Under the pieces are notes generated by a model. That model saw only the letters and a program-made list of their open reading frames with translations, had not been told where the DNA came from and searched no databases. Below are positions 35,656 through 44,570 of a stretch of 64,000 nucleotides of DNA, in pieces. Source of the stretch: Streptomyces marincola (GTDB lineage Bacteria; Actinomycetota; Actinomycetes; Streptomycetales; Streptomycetaceae); the NCBI RefSeq assembly GCF_020410765.1, contig NZ_CP084541.1, positions 5,510,001-5,574,000 on the forward strand, read 5' to 3'. Both the position numbers and the translations under genes were made by a program. The number at the start of each line of letters is the position of its first letter. The stretch's first letter is position 1.

Positions 35656-38600
35656 CGATCTCGAACGGCCGCAGTGCCAGCTCCACGCCTCGGCCGTCGA
35701 CGGCGCGCGGCGCGCGAGCGTCGGCCAGCGGCCGTTCCAGCAGGTCGGTCACCGTGGCCTCGGCGAGGGGGAAGCCCGTCACCAGGCGGGCCCGCGCCTG
35801 CCCGCCCGACGACTCGTACAGCCGCACGACGACATCGCCCTCGCGGTCGTCGGCGAGCTTCACCGTCTCGATCACCACGGGACCGCTCTCGTCCTCCACC
35901 GCCACCAGCGGCTCGACCGCCGCGCCGCCGGGCACCGAACGTTCCGGCAGGCCGAACCAGTGCCCCTCGCGGACCGCGTCGGCGATCGTCGCCCCGGGCA
36001 CGAGCGCGTAGCGCATCCGGTGCACGCCCTGGTCGGTCTCCGGGTCGGGGTAGCGGGGAGCCCGCAGCAGCGAGAGCCGCACGGTGGTGGTCTGCCCGCC
36101 GTCGGGCCGCACGTCGCGGGTCACGTCGTGCCCGTAGGTCGAGTCGTTGACGAGCGCGGCGCCCCAGCCCGGCTCCGCCACGTGCAGCCAGCGGTGCGCG
36201 CAGATCTCGAACTTCGCCGCGTCCCACGAGGTGTTGGTGTGCGTGGGGCGGAAGACGTGCCCGAACTGCGTCTCGGCCGCCGAGCTGTCCGCCTTCACGT
36301 CCAGCGGGAAGGCCGCCTTCAGGATCTTCTCGCGCTCGTGCCAGTCGACCTCGGTGTCCACGTCGAGCGCGCGCGAGCCGGCCCGCAGCGTCAGCCGCTG
36401 GACGACGCGCGAGGCACCGAACGAACGGGTCACCCGCACGCTCGCGGCGGCCCCGCCCGCCTCCTCAAGGGTCAGGGCGTCGAGGCCGGTCAGGTCGGTG
36501 ACCCGGTTGCGGTAGAACGCGTCCACGTCCCACGCGTCCCACTTGTTCGGCAGGTCGGTGTGCAGCTGGAGCAGGTTCGCCGCCGCGCCCGGCGCGACCG
36601 CTTCCCTGCCGGTCGCCAGGTCGAGAACCGACACCACCAGGCCGCGGCCGTCCACCGCGACGCGCACCAGCCCGTTCTCCAGCACGAAGCCGCCCCCGGG
36701 CCGGTCGGCGGACACCGCGGGCGCCGCCTCCGGGCCGCCCTCGCGCGGCGCGGCGCCGCCGGCGGGGATGCCGCCGCGGGCGTGCGGCGCGGCGTTGAAC
36801 ACCGTGGTGCCGGGACCGTCCCCGGCCAGTGCCCGCTGCGCCTGGTCGATCAGGCCGGTCAGCTCCTCGCGCACCCGCGCGTAGGTGTCCCTGGCCTCGC
36901 GGTGCACCCAGGCGATGGACGACCCGGGCAGGATGTCGTGGAACTGGTGCAGCAGCACCGTCTTCCAGAGCGCGTCGAGCCGCTCGTAAGGGTAGGCGTA
37001 CCCCGGTGCCCGGAGCGCCGCGGTCGCCGCCCACAGCTCGGCCTCGTGCAGCAGCGCCTCGCTGTGCCGGTTGCCCTGCTTGGTCTGCGCCTGGGACGTG
37101 TACGTGCCCCGGTGCAGCTCCAGGTACAGCTCACCGACCCAGACCGGCGCGTCCGGGTACTCCGCGTGCGCCTGCGTGAAGAAGTCCTCAGGGGGCTCGA
37201 TCTCCACGCGCGGGGAGCCCTCCAGGTCGCGTACGCGCTGGGCGCGCGCCAGCATCTCGCGGGTGGGGCCGCCGCCGCCGTCACCGAACCCGAACGGCAC
37301 CAGCGAACGCGTCGCCCGCCCCTTCTCCCGGAAGTTCCGCGCGGCGTGCGCGAGTTCGCCGCCGCTGAGATCGGAGGTGTAGGTGTCGACCGGGGGGAAG
37401 TGGGTGAAGACCCGCGTGCCGTCGATGCCCTCCCACCAGAACGTGTGGTGCGGGAACGCGTTCGTCGCGCTCCAGGAGATCTTCTGGGTCAGGAACCAGG
37501 TCGCGCCGGACAGCTTCACCAGCTGCGGCAGCGCGCCGGTGTACCCGAACGAGTCCGGCAGCCACACCTCGCGCGTCTCGATGCCGAACTCGTCGAGGAA
37601 GAACCGCTTGCCGTGCACGAACTGCCGCGCCATCGCCTCGCCGCCCACCATGTTGGTGTCCGACTCCACCCACATGCCCCCGACGGGGACGAACGTGCCG
37701 TCCGCCACCTTCTGGCGCACCTTCGCGAACACCTCGGGCCTGTGCTCCTTCAGCCACGCGAACTGCTGGGCCTGGGACATCGCGAACACGAACTCCGGGT
37801 GGTCCGCCATCAGCGCCGTCACGTTCGCCGCCGTCCGCGCCACCTTCCGCACCGTCTCGCGCAGCGGCCACAGCCACGCCGAGTCGATGTGCGCGTGCCC
37901 GACCGCGCTCAGCCGGTGCGCGGAGGCGTGCGCCGGGGACGCGAGCGCCGGGGCGAGGCGCTCCCTGGCCGCCGGCGCGGTCCCCGCGACGTCCCCGGGG
38001 TCGATGGCGTCCAGCGCGCCCTCCACGGCGCGCAGCAGCGACCAGCGGCGCGCGTCGTCCAGCGGGAGCTGCTTCATGAGGCCGCCGACCACGTCCAGGT
38101 CCTGCACCAGCTCCCAGACCTGCGTCTCGAAGACGGCCAGATCCATGCGCGCCACGCGGTACAGCGGCTCGTCCCCCGCGGTGAGCCGGTCGCTCAGGGC
38201 GCCGTCGCCGCCGGGTTCGACGAGGGGATTGGCGGCGGCCTCGACGTACAGCTCCACCTCCTCGCCGCCCGCGGCCCGCTCGGCGACGCGCACCCAGTCG
38301 TTGTACGGGTTGAGGCCCTTGACCGCCTCGCCGTCCGGCCGGTACACCAGCCCTTCGCACTGGAAGCCGGGCATCCCGCGGTCGAAACCGAGGTCGAGCA
38401 CGGCCTCCACGGTCCGGCCCGCCCACCCGGCCGGGACCCGTCCCGTGACCCGGAACCACGTGGTGCCCCACGGCGGCCCCCAGGGCTCGCCGGCCGCGGC
38501 CGGCCGGTAGGCCGCGGCGAGCCCCTCGGCCACCGGGACCGGCTCGCCCGGCGCGTCCCAGCGTTCTACGGTCAGGGGCACGGATTCCCGGTGGACGGCC

Positions 38601-38665
38601 GGGCGTAGCCGCTCGTTCAGCACCCGGTGCAGGCGGTCCTCGACGAGGCTGCGGTCGTCGTGCAT
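35618..38665 (-). CDS. GH38 alpha-mannosidase
   Basis: This 1015-aa glycoside hydrolase probably acts in the cytoplasm, since no signal peptide is seen. It has an N-terminal jelly-roll-like region and a catalytic barrel starting with HAHIDSAWLWP (His257, Asp261, zinc ligands of the family). The nucleophile motif WLPDSFGYTG (Asp371) and the long C-terminal beta domains of GH38 follow. It removes alpha-mannose from oligosaccharides or glycoconjugates. The ATG at 38665 starts the gene. Its tail overlaps gluK antisense. No sugar transporter adjoins, so the physiological substrate is unknown. Confidence 0.9.
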   Translation of the reverse strand: MHDDRSLVEDRLHRVLNERLRPAVHRESVPLTVERWDAPGEPVPVAEGLAAAYRPAAAGEPWGPPWGTTWFRVTGRVPAGWAGRTVEAVLDLGFDRGMPGFQCEGLVYRPDGEAVKGLNPYNDWVRVAERAAGGEEVELYVEAAANPLVEPGGDGALSDRLTAGDEPLYRVARMDLAVFETQVWELVQDLDVVGGLMKQLPLDDARRWSLLRAVEGALDAIDPGDVAGTAPAARERLAPALASPAHASAHRLSAVGHAHIDSAWLWPLRETVRKVARTAANVTALMADHPEFVFAMSQAQQFAWLKEHRPEVFAKVRQKVADGTFVPVGGMWVESDTNMVGGEAMARQFVHGKRFFLDEFGIETREVWLPDSFGYTGALPQLVKLSGATWFLTQKISWSATNAFPHHTFWWEGIDGTRVFTHFPPVDTYTSDLSGGELAHAARNFREKGRATRSLVPFGFGDGGGGPTREMLARAQRVRDLEGSPRVEIEPPEDFFTQAHAEYPDAPVWVGELYLELHRGTYTSQAQTKQGNRHSEALLHEAELWAATAALRAPGYAYPYERLDALWKTVLLHQFHDILPGSSIAWVHREARDTYARVREELTGLIDQAQRALAGDGPGTTVFNAAPHARGGIPAGGAAPREGGPEAAPAVSADRPGGGFVLENGLVRVAVDGRGLVVSVLDLATGREAVAPGAAANLLQLHTDLPNKWDAWDVDAFYRNRVTDLTGLDALTLEEAGGAAASVRVTRSFGASRVVQRLTLRAGSRALDVDTEVDWHEREKILKAAFPLDVKADSSAAETQFGHVFRPTHTNTSWDAAKFEICAHRWLHVAEPGWGAALVNDSTYGHDVTRDVRPDGGQTTTVRLSLLRAPRYPDPETDQGVHRMRYALVPGATIADAVREGHWFGLPERSVPGGAAVEPLVAVEDESGPVVIETVKLADDREGDVVVRLYESSGGQARARLVTGFPLAEATVTDLLERPLADARAPRAVDGRGVELALRPFEIVTLRLRPATPAG

Positions 38666-38774
38666 GTCAAAGCTCCCATGCGGTCGCGGTGAGTGGTGAG
38701 GGGAGGCGTCGTCGCGAGGGCGGCTCGGGGCGCCCGGTGGCGGGCCGCGGGCGGTCAGGAGTGGGGGAACGGTG

Positions 38775-38810
38775 GGGGATCGGGGATCGGGGATCGGGGA
38801 TCGGGGGATC
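38775..38810 (+). repeat. Heptanucleotide tandem repeat (GGGGATC)
   Basis: Four perfect consecutive GGGGATC units occupy 38775-38802, and a fifth follows after one extra G at 38804-38810. It lies between the TAXI-protein stop and the mannosidase start, both on the minus strand. Slippage-prone; function unknown. Confidence 0.85.
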
Positions 38811-38827
38811 GGCGCGGGAGCGCGCGG

Positions 38828-39826
38828 TCAGACCTTGGCCGACCGGTAGTAGGCGCGGGCGCCCGGGTGCAGTTCGAGCGGCCTGGTGTAGATGGCCGTG
38901 CGCAGATCGACGCGCTGCGCCGCGTGTACCTCCTGCCCGATCCGGTCGCGGCCGTTGATCACGGACCGGGTGATCTGCTCGGTCAGGGCGTCGTCGGATT
39001 CCTCGGTCGTCACCAGCAGGTTCGCCACCGCGATGGTGTCGATCACGTCGGAACCCGCGATGTCGGGATAGGCGTCGGGCGGCATGACGGCCGCGCGGTA
39101 GAAGCCGCTGTGCGGCCCGCGCCCGCTGAGCGCGGGCAGCAGGTCGCCCAGCGGCACCAGGCGGATGTCGAGCCGGGCGGCGAGGCGGGTCACCGCGTTC
39201 GTCGGCAGCCCGCCCGACCAGAAGAACGCGTCGATCCGGCCGGCCTCCAGCATCCGCGGCATGTCGTTGATGCCTTCCCTGACGGCCCGCACGTCCGCCT
39301 CCATGTCGAGCCCCGCGGCTGCGAGCAGCTCGCGCGTCACCAGCTGCACCCCCGACCCGTCCTGGCCGACGCCGACCCGCAGTCCGGCGAGGTCGGCCGT
39401 CTCGCGCACCGCGGACCCCGCGGGCACGACCAGTTGCAGGTAGTCGTCGTAGAGGCGGGCGCAGGCGCGCAGCCGTTCCGCGCCCTCGCCGCCGGTGGCC
39501 TGGTAGGTGGCCAGCGCGTCCGCGGTGGCGATGGCGAAGTCGGCCTCGCCGGCGACCAGGCGCCGGATGTTCTCGACCGAGCCGACGCTGGGGGCGAGGG
39601 TCATCTCAAGGCCGGGGGCGTCGCGCGCGAGCTGCCCGCGCAGCAGCTGCCCGTAGCGGGCGTAGACTCCGGTGGTCACCCCCGTGCTCAGCGTCACGGA
39701 TCCGGACGGCCGGTCCTCGCGCGTGAACACCGGCTGCCACAGCAGCGCGGCGGCCACCGCGAGCACCGTCAGGACGCCCACCAGGATCTGTACCGGGCGC
39801 CGCCGCGGAGAACGCACGGAGAGCAC
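38828..39826 (-). CDS. TAXI-family TRAP solute-binding protein
   Basis: This 332-aa protein has an N-terminal hydrophobic signal or anchor (VQILVGVLTVLAVAAALLW) and the TAXI fold: TGVTTGVYARYGQLL, GSVENIRRLVAGEADFAIATADALA, LAGLRVGVGQDGSG, DAFFWSGGLPTNAV. Family members bind small acids for TRAP transporters. No DctQ/DctM membrane subunits lie nearby, so the partner is elsewhere or the protein is a stand-alone sensor. The GTG at 39826 sits 6 bases after TAACTT, a leaderless arrangement, and the gene is divergent from miaB. Confidence 0.85.
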   Translation of the reverse strand: MLSVRSPRRRPVQILVGVLTVLAVAAALLWQPVFTREDRPSGSVTLSTGVTTGVYARYGQLLRGQLARDAPGLEMTLAPSVGSVENIRRLVAGEADFAIATADALATYQATGGEGAERLRACARLYDDYLQLVVPAGSAVRETADLAGLRVGVGQDGSGVQLVTRELLAAAGLDMEADVRAVREGINDMPRMLEAGRIDAFFWSGGLPTNAVTRLAARLDIRLVPLGDLLPALSGRGPHSGFYRAAVMPPDAYPDIAGSDVIDTIAVANLLVTTEESDDALTEQITRSVINGRDRIGQEVHAAQRVDLRTAIYTRPLELHPGARAYYRSAKV

Positions 39827-39832
39827 CCGAGC

Positions 39833-39838
39833 AAGTTA
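39833..39838 (-). promoter_or_regulatory. -10 element of leaderless TAXI gene
   Basis: On the minus strand TAACTT lies 6 bases before the GTG at 39826; there is no Shine-Dalgarno. Confidence 0.5.
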
Positions 39839-39849
39839 TCAGCGGAACG

Positions 39850-39855
39850 TAGACT
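39850..39855 (+). promoter_or_regulatory. -10 element for miaB
   Basis: TAGACT lies about 50 bp before the miaB ATG, back to back with the TAXI-gene promoter. Confidence 0.45.
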
Positions 39856-39905
39856 TGGGCACTGGCCCCGACTGGTCTCGGAACGAAATGGGATTGAGCT
39901 CACGC

Positions 39906-41396
39906 ATGCCCGATGTCGCGCGCACCTACGAAGTCCGGACGTTCGGCTGCCAGATGAACGTGCACGACTCCGAACGCATGTCGGGCCTGCTCGAAGCGGC
40001 CGGGTACGTGCCCGCGGCCCCGGGCGCCGAGCAGGCGGACGTCGTGGTGTTCAACACGTGCGCCGTGCGGGAGAACGCGGACAACCGCCTCTACGGCAAC
40101 CTCGGGCAGCTCGCCCCGAAGAAGGCCGCACGCCCCGGCATGCAGATCGCCGTAGGCGGCTGCCTCGCGCAGAAGGACCGCGACGCGATCGTCAGCCGCG
40201 CCCCCTGGGTCGACGTCGTCTTCGGCACCCACAACGTGGGCAGCCTGCCCGTACTGCTCGAACGCGCCCGCGTCGAGCGCGAGGCGCAGGTGGAGATCGC
40301 CGAGTCGCTCCAGACGTTCCCCTCCACGCTCCCCACCCGCCGCGAGAGCGCGTACGCGGCCTGGGTGGCCATCTCGGTCGGCTGCAACAACACCTGCACC
40401 TTCTGCATCGTGCCCGCGCTGCGGGGCAAGGAGAAGGACCGCAGGCCGGGCGACATCCTGGCCGAGGTCGAGGCCCTGGTCGCCGAGGGCGTCACCGAGA
40501 TCACGCTGCTCGGGCAGAACGTGAACGCCTACGGCTCCGACATCGGCGACCGGCAGGCGTTCTCCAAGCTGCTGCGCGCCTGCGGGCGCGTCGACGGCCT
40601 GGAGCGCGTCCGGTTCACCTCTCCGCACCCGCGCGACTTCACGGACGACGTCATCGAGGCGATGGCGGAGACCCCCAACGTGATGCCGCAGCTGCACATG
40701 CCGTTGCAGTCCGGCTCCTCCCGGGTGCTGCGCGCGATGCGCCGCTCCTACCGGCAGGACCGCTACCTCGGGATCATCGCGAAGGTGCGCGCGGCCATCC
40801 CGGACGCCGCGATCACGACCGACATCATCGTGGGCTTCCCCGGCGAGACCGAGGAGGACTTCCAGGAGACGCTGCACGTGGTCCGCGAGGCCAGGTTCGC
40901 GCAGGCGTTCACCTTCCAGTACTCCAAGCGGCCCGGGACACCCGCCGCCGAGATGCCCGGGCAACTGCCCAAGGCCACCGTGCAGGAGCGGTACGAGCGC
41001 CTGGTGGCGCTCCAGGACGACATCTCGTGGGCGGAGAACAAGAAGCAGGTCGGCCGTAGGGTCGAGGTGCTGGTGGCCGAGGGCGAGGGGCGCAAGGACG
41101 ACGCGACCCGGCGGCTGTCGGGCCGCGCCCCCGACAACCGGCTGGTCCACTTCACCCGCCCCGACGAGCCGGTCAGGCCGGGTGACGTCGCGACGGTCGA
41201 GATCACCTACGCGGCCCCGCACCACCTGCTCGCGGAGGGCGAGGTCCTGGCCGTGCGGCGTTCGCGCGCGGGCGACGCGTGGGAACGGCGCACCGCCGCG
41301 CCGGCCGACCGGCCGCGGGGCGTGCTGCTCGGCCTGCCGGGCGTGGGCGCCCCCCCGCCCACCGCCGTCCCGGCGGGCGGCTGCGACGTGCGCTGA
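39906..41396 (+). CDS. miaB: tRNA-2-methylthio-N6-dimethylallyladenosine synthase MiaB
   Basis: This 496-aa radical-SAM methylthiotransferase modifies isopentenyl-A37 of tRNAs reading U-initial codons, acting after MiaA (42982). UPF0004 cysteines are Cys15 (TFGCQMNVHDSE), Cys52 and Cys86; the radical-SAM CNNTCTFC has Cys160, Cys164 and Cys167. A TRAM domain precedes a Pro/Arg-rich tail of about 45 residues. The ATG at 39906 is preferred; another in-frame ATG at 39888 is possible, and neither has a strong Shine-Dalgarno. Confidence 0.94.
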   Translation: MPDVARTYEVRTFGCQMNVHDSERMSGLLEAAGYVPAAPGAEQADVVVFNTCAVRENADNRLYGNLGQLAPKKAARPGMQIAVGGCLAQKDRDAIVSRAPWVDVVFGTHNVGSLPVLLERARVEREAQVEIAESLQTFPSTLPTRRESAYAAWVAISVGCNNTCTFCIVPALRGKEKDRRPGDILAEVEALVAEGVTEITLLGQNVNAYGSDIGDRQAFSKLLRACGRVDGLERVRFTSPHPRDFTDDVIEAMAETPNVMPQLHMPLQSGSSRVLRAMRRSYRQDRYLGIIAKVRAAIPDAAITTDIIVGFPGETEEDFQETLHVVREARFAQAFTFQYSKRPGTPAAEMPGQLPKATVQERYERLVALQDDISWAENKKQVGRRVEVLVAEGEGRKDDATRRLSGRAPDNRLVHFTRPDEPVRPGDVATVEITYAAPHHLLAEGEVLAVRRSRAGDAWERRTAAPADRPRGVLLGLPGVGAPPPTAVPAGGCDVR

Positions 41397-41443
41397 CCGG
41401 TCTCGTGGCCTCGCGGTCGCGGGCGGCCCGCCTCCGGCGGGGT

Positions 41444-41449
41444 TAGGCT
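41444..41449 (+). promoter_or_regulatory. -10 element of leaderless LigB-like gene
   Basis: TAGGCT lies 6 bases before the ATG at 41456, the same arrangement as at rimO. Confidence 0.6.
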
Positions 41450-41455
41450 GCGCCC

Positions 41456-42163
41456 ATGCTTGTCGCCGCCGCGGTCTGCCCCTGCCCGCCCCTGCTGGTT
41501 CCCGAGGTGGCGGCGGGTGCCGCGGCCGAGCTCGACGACGCGCGGGCCGCCTGCTACGACGCCATCGGGGTGCTGGCGGCCGCCCGCCCCGACCGGCTGG
41601 TGGTGGTGGGGCCCGCGAGTCCGCCGGGCCGGGGCGCCTTCCCCGGCGGCGCGCGGGGCTCGCTCGCGGGGTTCGGCGTGGATGTCAGGGCGACCCTGGG
41701 CGCGGGAGAGCCGGCGGATCGCGCGCTCCCGCCGTCGTTGACCGTGGGGGCCTGGCTGCTCGAACGGACCGGATGGCGAGCCGCACCGGTGGAAGGGCTC
41801 GGCGTCGCCGAGTCGCTCGACGCCGGGCAGGCGGCCACGCTCGGCCGCGACCTCGCCGCCGGCACGGAACGGCTGGCCCTGCTGGTCCTCGGCGACGGCA
41901 GCGCCTGCCGTTCGCCGCGGGCGCCGGGGGCCTACGACGAGCGCGCGGCGGCGTTCGACGCCGCGGCGGCCCGGGCCCTCGGGGACGCCAACACCGCCGC
42001 GCTCGCCGCGCTCGACGCACCGCTGGCCGAGGCCCTGCACGTCGCCGGCCGCTCCGCCTGGCAGCTGCTGGCCGGAGCCGCCGAGGAAGCGGGCCTCGGC
42101 GGCCGGCTGCTCTACGACTCGGCGCCCTACGGGGTGGGCTACTTCGTCGCCTCCTGGTCGTGA
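41456..42163 (+). CDS. Class III extradiol dioxygenase-like (LigB-fold) protein
   Basis: This 235-aa protein has the N-terminal pattern MLVAAAVCPCPPLLVPEVA and resembles the LigB-like family found just after miaB in many actinobacteria. The fold is that of class III extradiol dioxygenases and Memo proteins. The strict His metal ligands are hard to find, and a Cys-Pro-Cys-Pro replaces the first, so activity is doubtful. It probably has a leaderless transcript. Function unknown. Confidence 0.72.
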   Translation: MLVAAAVCPCPPLLVPEVAAGAAAELDDARAACYDAIGVLAAARPDRLVVVGPASPPGRGAFPGGARGSLAGFGVDVRATLGAGEPADRALPPSLTVGAWLLERTGWRAAPVEGLGVAESLDAGQAATLGRDLAAGTERLALLVLGDGSACRSPRAPGAYDERAAAFDAAAARALGDANTAALAALDAPLAEALHVAGRSAWQLLAGAAEEAGLGGRLLYDSAPYGVGYFVASWS

Positions 42164-42210
42164 GCGGGTGACACGTGCCGGGGCCGGCGAGCGGCCCCGG
42201 CCGGCGCGCG

Positions 42211-42420
42211 TCAGCGGGGGGTGCCGCCGTCCCCGTCGCGCCGGTGCCCGTTCGTGAACCGGCCGATGGCCTCCTTGGCCTTCCGGGTGCCGGTCTCGAT
42301 CCTGCCGCGGTGTCTCCCCTTCGTCGCCGAGTCGGCGGCCGATGCGGCCTTGTCCATGCCCGTTTCGACCTTGTCGCGGTTCTGCACGAGCTTGTCCTTG
42401 AGCCGGTCCATGAAGCTCAT
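42211..42420 (-). CDS. MT0933 antitoxin-like small protein
   Basis: This 69-aa hydrophilic, helical, Lys/Asp-rich protein (MSFMDRLKDKLVQNRDKVETGMDK at the start, with a repeated D-K-A/T-K pattern) resembles the MT0933 antitoxin family. AAGGTGA precedes the ATG at 42420. No toxin gene adjoins, so the antitoxin label is by family only; many such Streptomyces proteins are orphan. Confidence 0.65.
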   Translation of the reverse strand: MSFMDRLKDKLVQNRDKVETGMDKAASAADSATKGRHRGRIETGTRKAKEAIGRFTNGHRRDGDGGTPR

Positions 42421-42524
42421 TCCGGTCACCTTTCTGCCGTCGGTTCCGCCATCGGTTTCCGCCCCTCGGTTCCGCCGTCGACGGCGGTCGGCCGCCGCCC
42501 CGCGCGCCGTGCCTCCCGCGGCTC

Positions 42525-42842
42525 CTAGGGCCGTGCGGCCCCCTCGCCCGTCTCGCTGTCCGCGGCCTGTGTCGCCGCGGTCTGCTTCGGGATGCCGACG
42601 CCGTCCCCTTCCGGGGCGTCGGCCGCCTCGGCCTTCTCGGCGCCCTCGGGCCCGCCGCCGGCGGGCCCCGCCGCCCCGGCGTCGCCGGTCTCCGGCTCCG
42701 CCGCCGCGGACGCCGCGGCCGGGCACCGCGACTCCGTCGGCGCGGTCGGCTCCGTCGCCGACGCGGCGGCCCGCGCCGCCCCTTCCGGCTGCTGCCCCTC
42801 CCCGTCCGGGCGACGGCGGCGGAACCAGGCAAGCACTCCCAT
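42525..42842 (-). CDS. Hypothetical Ala/Glu-rich small protein
   Basis: This 105-aa protein starts MGVLAWFRRRRPDGEG, a short membrane-binding-like basic head, then has an Ala/Pro/Glu-rich disordered body. AGGAG lies before the ATG at 42842. It is transcribed toward the antitoxin-like gene 104 bp downstream, perhaps as one unit, and is divergent from miaA. I do not recognise a family. Confidence 0.6.
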   Translation of the reverse strand: MGVLAWFRRRRPDGEGQQPEGAARAAASATEPTAPTESRCPAAASAAAEPETGDAGAAGPAGGGPEGAEKAEAADAPEGDGVGIPKQTAATQAADSETGEGAARP

Positions 42843-42969
42843 AACCACTCCTGACCTTACTCGTGTGGGTGACATTCCGCCCAGAAACGACGAACGGAAC
42901 CTCGCAACGCCAAACGACCCGGCCCCCCGTCCGTCACGTCGCTCGTTCGAGGGGCACCGGCGGATCTGG

Positions 42970-42975
42970 AAGACT
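42970..42975 (+). promoter_or_regulatory. -10-like element of leaderless miaA
   Basis: AAGACT ends 6 bases before the GTG at 42982, with no Shine-Dalgarno; the first base is off consensus. Confidence 0.4.
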
Positions 42976-42981
42976 GCACCC

Positions 42982-43929
42982 GTGCACGACGGAGCCGGCA
43001 ATCCCCTGGTCCTGGCCGTGGTGGGGCCCACCGCGGCGGGCAAGTCCGACCTCGGTGTCGCCCTGGCCGCGGGGCTGGGCGGCGAGGTCGTCAACGCCGA
43101 TTCCATGCAGCTGTACCGCGGCATGGACATCGGCACCGCGAAACTCACGCCCGCCGAACGGCGGGGGGTGCCGCACCACCTGCTGGACGTCTGGGAGGTG
43201 ACCAGGCCGGCCAGCGTCGCCGAGTACCAGACGCTCGCCAGGGACCGCGTCGACCGGCTGCTCGCCGCCGGCCGCACCCCCGTGCTCGTGGGCGGCTCCG
43301 GGCTCTACGTCAGCGCCGCCCTCGACGCCCTGGAGTTCCCCGGCACCGACCCGGCGGTCCGGGCCCGCCTGGAGGCGGAGCTGGCGGAACGCGGCAGCGC
43401 GGCGCTGCACACCCGGCTCGCCGCGGTCGACCCGCCCGCCGCCGCGGCCATCCTGCCGAGCAACGGCCGGCGCGTCGTCCGCGCGCTTGAGGTCGTCGAG
43501 ATCACCGGCCGGCCGTTCACGGCGAGGCTGCCGGGGGCCGAGGGGCAGCGCGAGGTCTACCGCACCCTCAGGATCGGCGTCGGCGTCGAGCGGTCGGAGC
43601 TGGACGAGCGGATCGCCGCCCGGGTCGACCGCATGTGGCGGGCCGGGCTCGTCGACGAGGTGCGCGCGCTGGAGCGCGTCGGCCTGCGCGAGGGGCGCAC
43701 CGCGTCCCGGGCCCTCGGCTACCAGCAGGTGCTGGCCGCCCTCGCGGGGGAGGCCACCGAGGAAGAGGCGCGCGAGGAGACGATCCGCGCCACCCGTCGC
43801 TTCGCGCGCCGGCAGGAGAGCTGGTTCCGGCGCGACCCGCGCGTGCGCTGGCTGAGCGGGGCGCGCGAGGCCGCCGAGGGGCTTGAGAGGGGCGCCTGGG
43901 ACTTGCTCGAACGGACGGTCACATCCTGA
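42982..43929 (+). CDS. miaA: tRNA dimethylallyltransferase MiaA
   Basis: This 315-aa enzyme transfers a dimethylallyl group to A37 of tRNAs, the substrate for MiaB. P-loop GPTAAGKSD lies at 15-22, followed by NADSMQLYRGMDIGTAK, HHLLDVWEV and PVLVGGSGLY. The start GTG at 42982 is leaderless-like. A longer frame upstream has no signals. A perfect palindrome ATCACGTGAT (43929-43938) overlaps the stop codon. Confidence 0.95.
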   Translation: MHDGAGNPLVLAVVGPTAAGKSDLGVALAAGLGGEVVNADSMQLYRGMDIGTAKLTPAERRGVPHHLLDVWEVTRPASVAEYQTLARDRVDRLLAAGRTPVLVGGSGLYVSAALDALEFPGTDPAVRARLEAELAERGSAALHTRLAAVDPPAAAAILPSNGRRVVRALEVVEITGRPFTARLPGAEGQREVYRTLRIGVGVERSELDERIAARVDRMWRAGLVDEVRALERVGLREGRTASRALGYQQVLAALAGEATEEEAREETIRATRRFARRQESWFRRDPRVRWLSGAREAAEGLERGAWDLLERTVTS

Positions 43930-44028
43930 TCACGTGATGGCATCGGGACGCTCCAGGGGGGCGGGACCGGGGCGCCGGCGTGCCATCATCGAGCCGAATG
44001 CCGTGAAGCCGTTGAGCAAGGAGGGCGT

Positions 44029-44541
44029 GTGGCGATGGAGGCCGGCCCTCGGGAAAGCAACGGCACCGCGGAAGACGTCCCGTCCCCCGCGGTCCCCGGC
44101 GGCGTTCCGCTCGCGGGCCCCGCGGAGGAGAGCCCGGTGCTCGCCCTGGGACACGACGCGGCGCGCGACGAGGCCGTCGAGATCATCGACGAGTTCAACC
44201 GGGACGAGTCCTACGCCGACCTGCGCCCGCCCAGGCGCCTGCGGCTGGCGCTCTTCGCGCCCATCGTCCTGCTCAGTCTGCTCGGCTCGCTCATGTTCGC
44301 CTTCCCGCTCGCCTTCGCGTTCGACGAGACCGGCGCCGTGGTGGCCATGCTCGGCCTGCTCATCGGATGCAGCGCGGCGGGCTGGGGCATGATGGCCGCC
44401 CGGCGCGTCGGCTACACGTGGCCGGGGTTCCCGCCACGCGGCTCGGGCCGGCGGCCCGACTGGCGGCTGCTGGCCCTCTACGTGATCGGCTTCCTCGTGC
44501 TCGCCGTGCTCGCCGTGCTCCGGGTGGCCGCGCTGCGCTGA
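44029..44541 (+). CDS. Actinobacterial three-helix membrane protein
   Basis: This 170-aa protein has a hydrophilic N-terminal half (DEAVEIIDEFNRDESYADLRPPRRLR) and three membrane helices (ALFAPIVLLSLLGSLMFAFPL; VVAMLGLLIGCSAAGWGMMA; LLALYVIGFLVLAVLAVLRV). Function unknown. It sits between miaA and dapF. AAGGAGG serves either GTG 44029 or, with better spacing, ATG 44035. Confidence 0.75.
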   Translation: MAMEAGPRESNGTAEDVPSPAVPGGVPLAGPAEESPVLALGHDAARDEAVEIIDEFNRDESYADLRPPRRLRLALFAPIVLLSLLGSLMFAFPLAFAFDETGAVVAMLGLLIGCSAAGWGMMAARRVGYTWPGFPPRGSGRRPDWRLLALYVIGFLVLAVLAVLRVAALR

Positions 44542-44558
44542 GTGTCGTCACGATCCGT

Positions 44559-44564
44559 TACGAT
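44559..44564 (+). promoter_or_regulatory. -10 element of leaderless dapF
   Basis: TACGAT lies 6 bases before the dapF ATG at 44571; there is no Shine-Dalgarno. Confidence 0.6.
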
Positions 44565-44570
44565 CGCCTG

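Noticed and set aside
41456..42163. Calling the LigB-like protein an active extradiol dioxygenase.
   Set aside because: The conserved metal-binding histidines could not be found, so only the fold family is claimed.
43929..43938. Palindrome ATCACGTGAT at the miaA stop as an operator.
   Set aside because: Ten bases at the end of a gene are easily expected by chance and no regulated start fits it.
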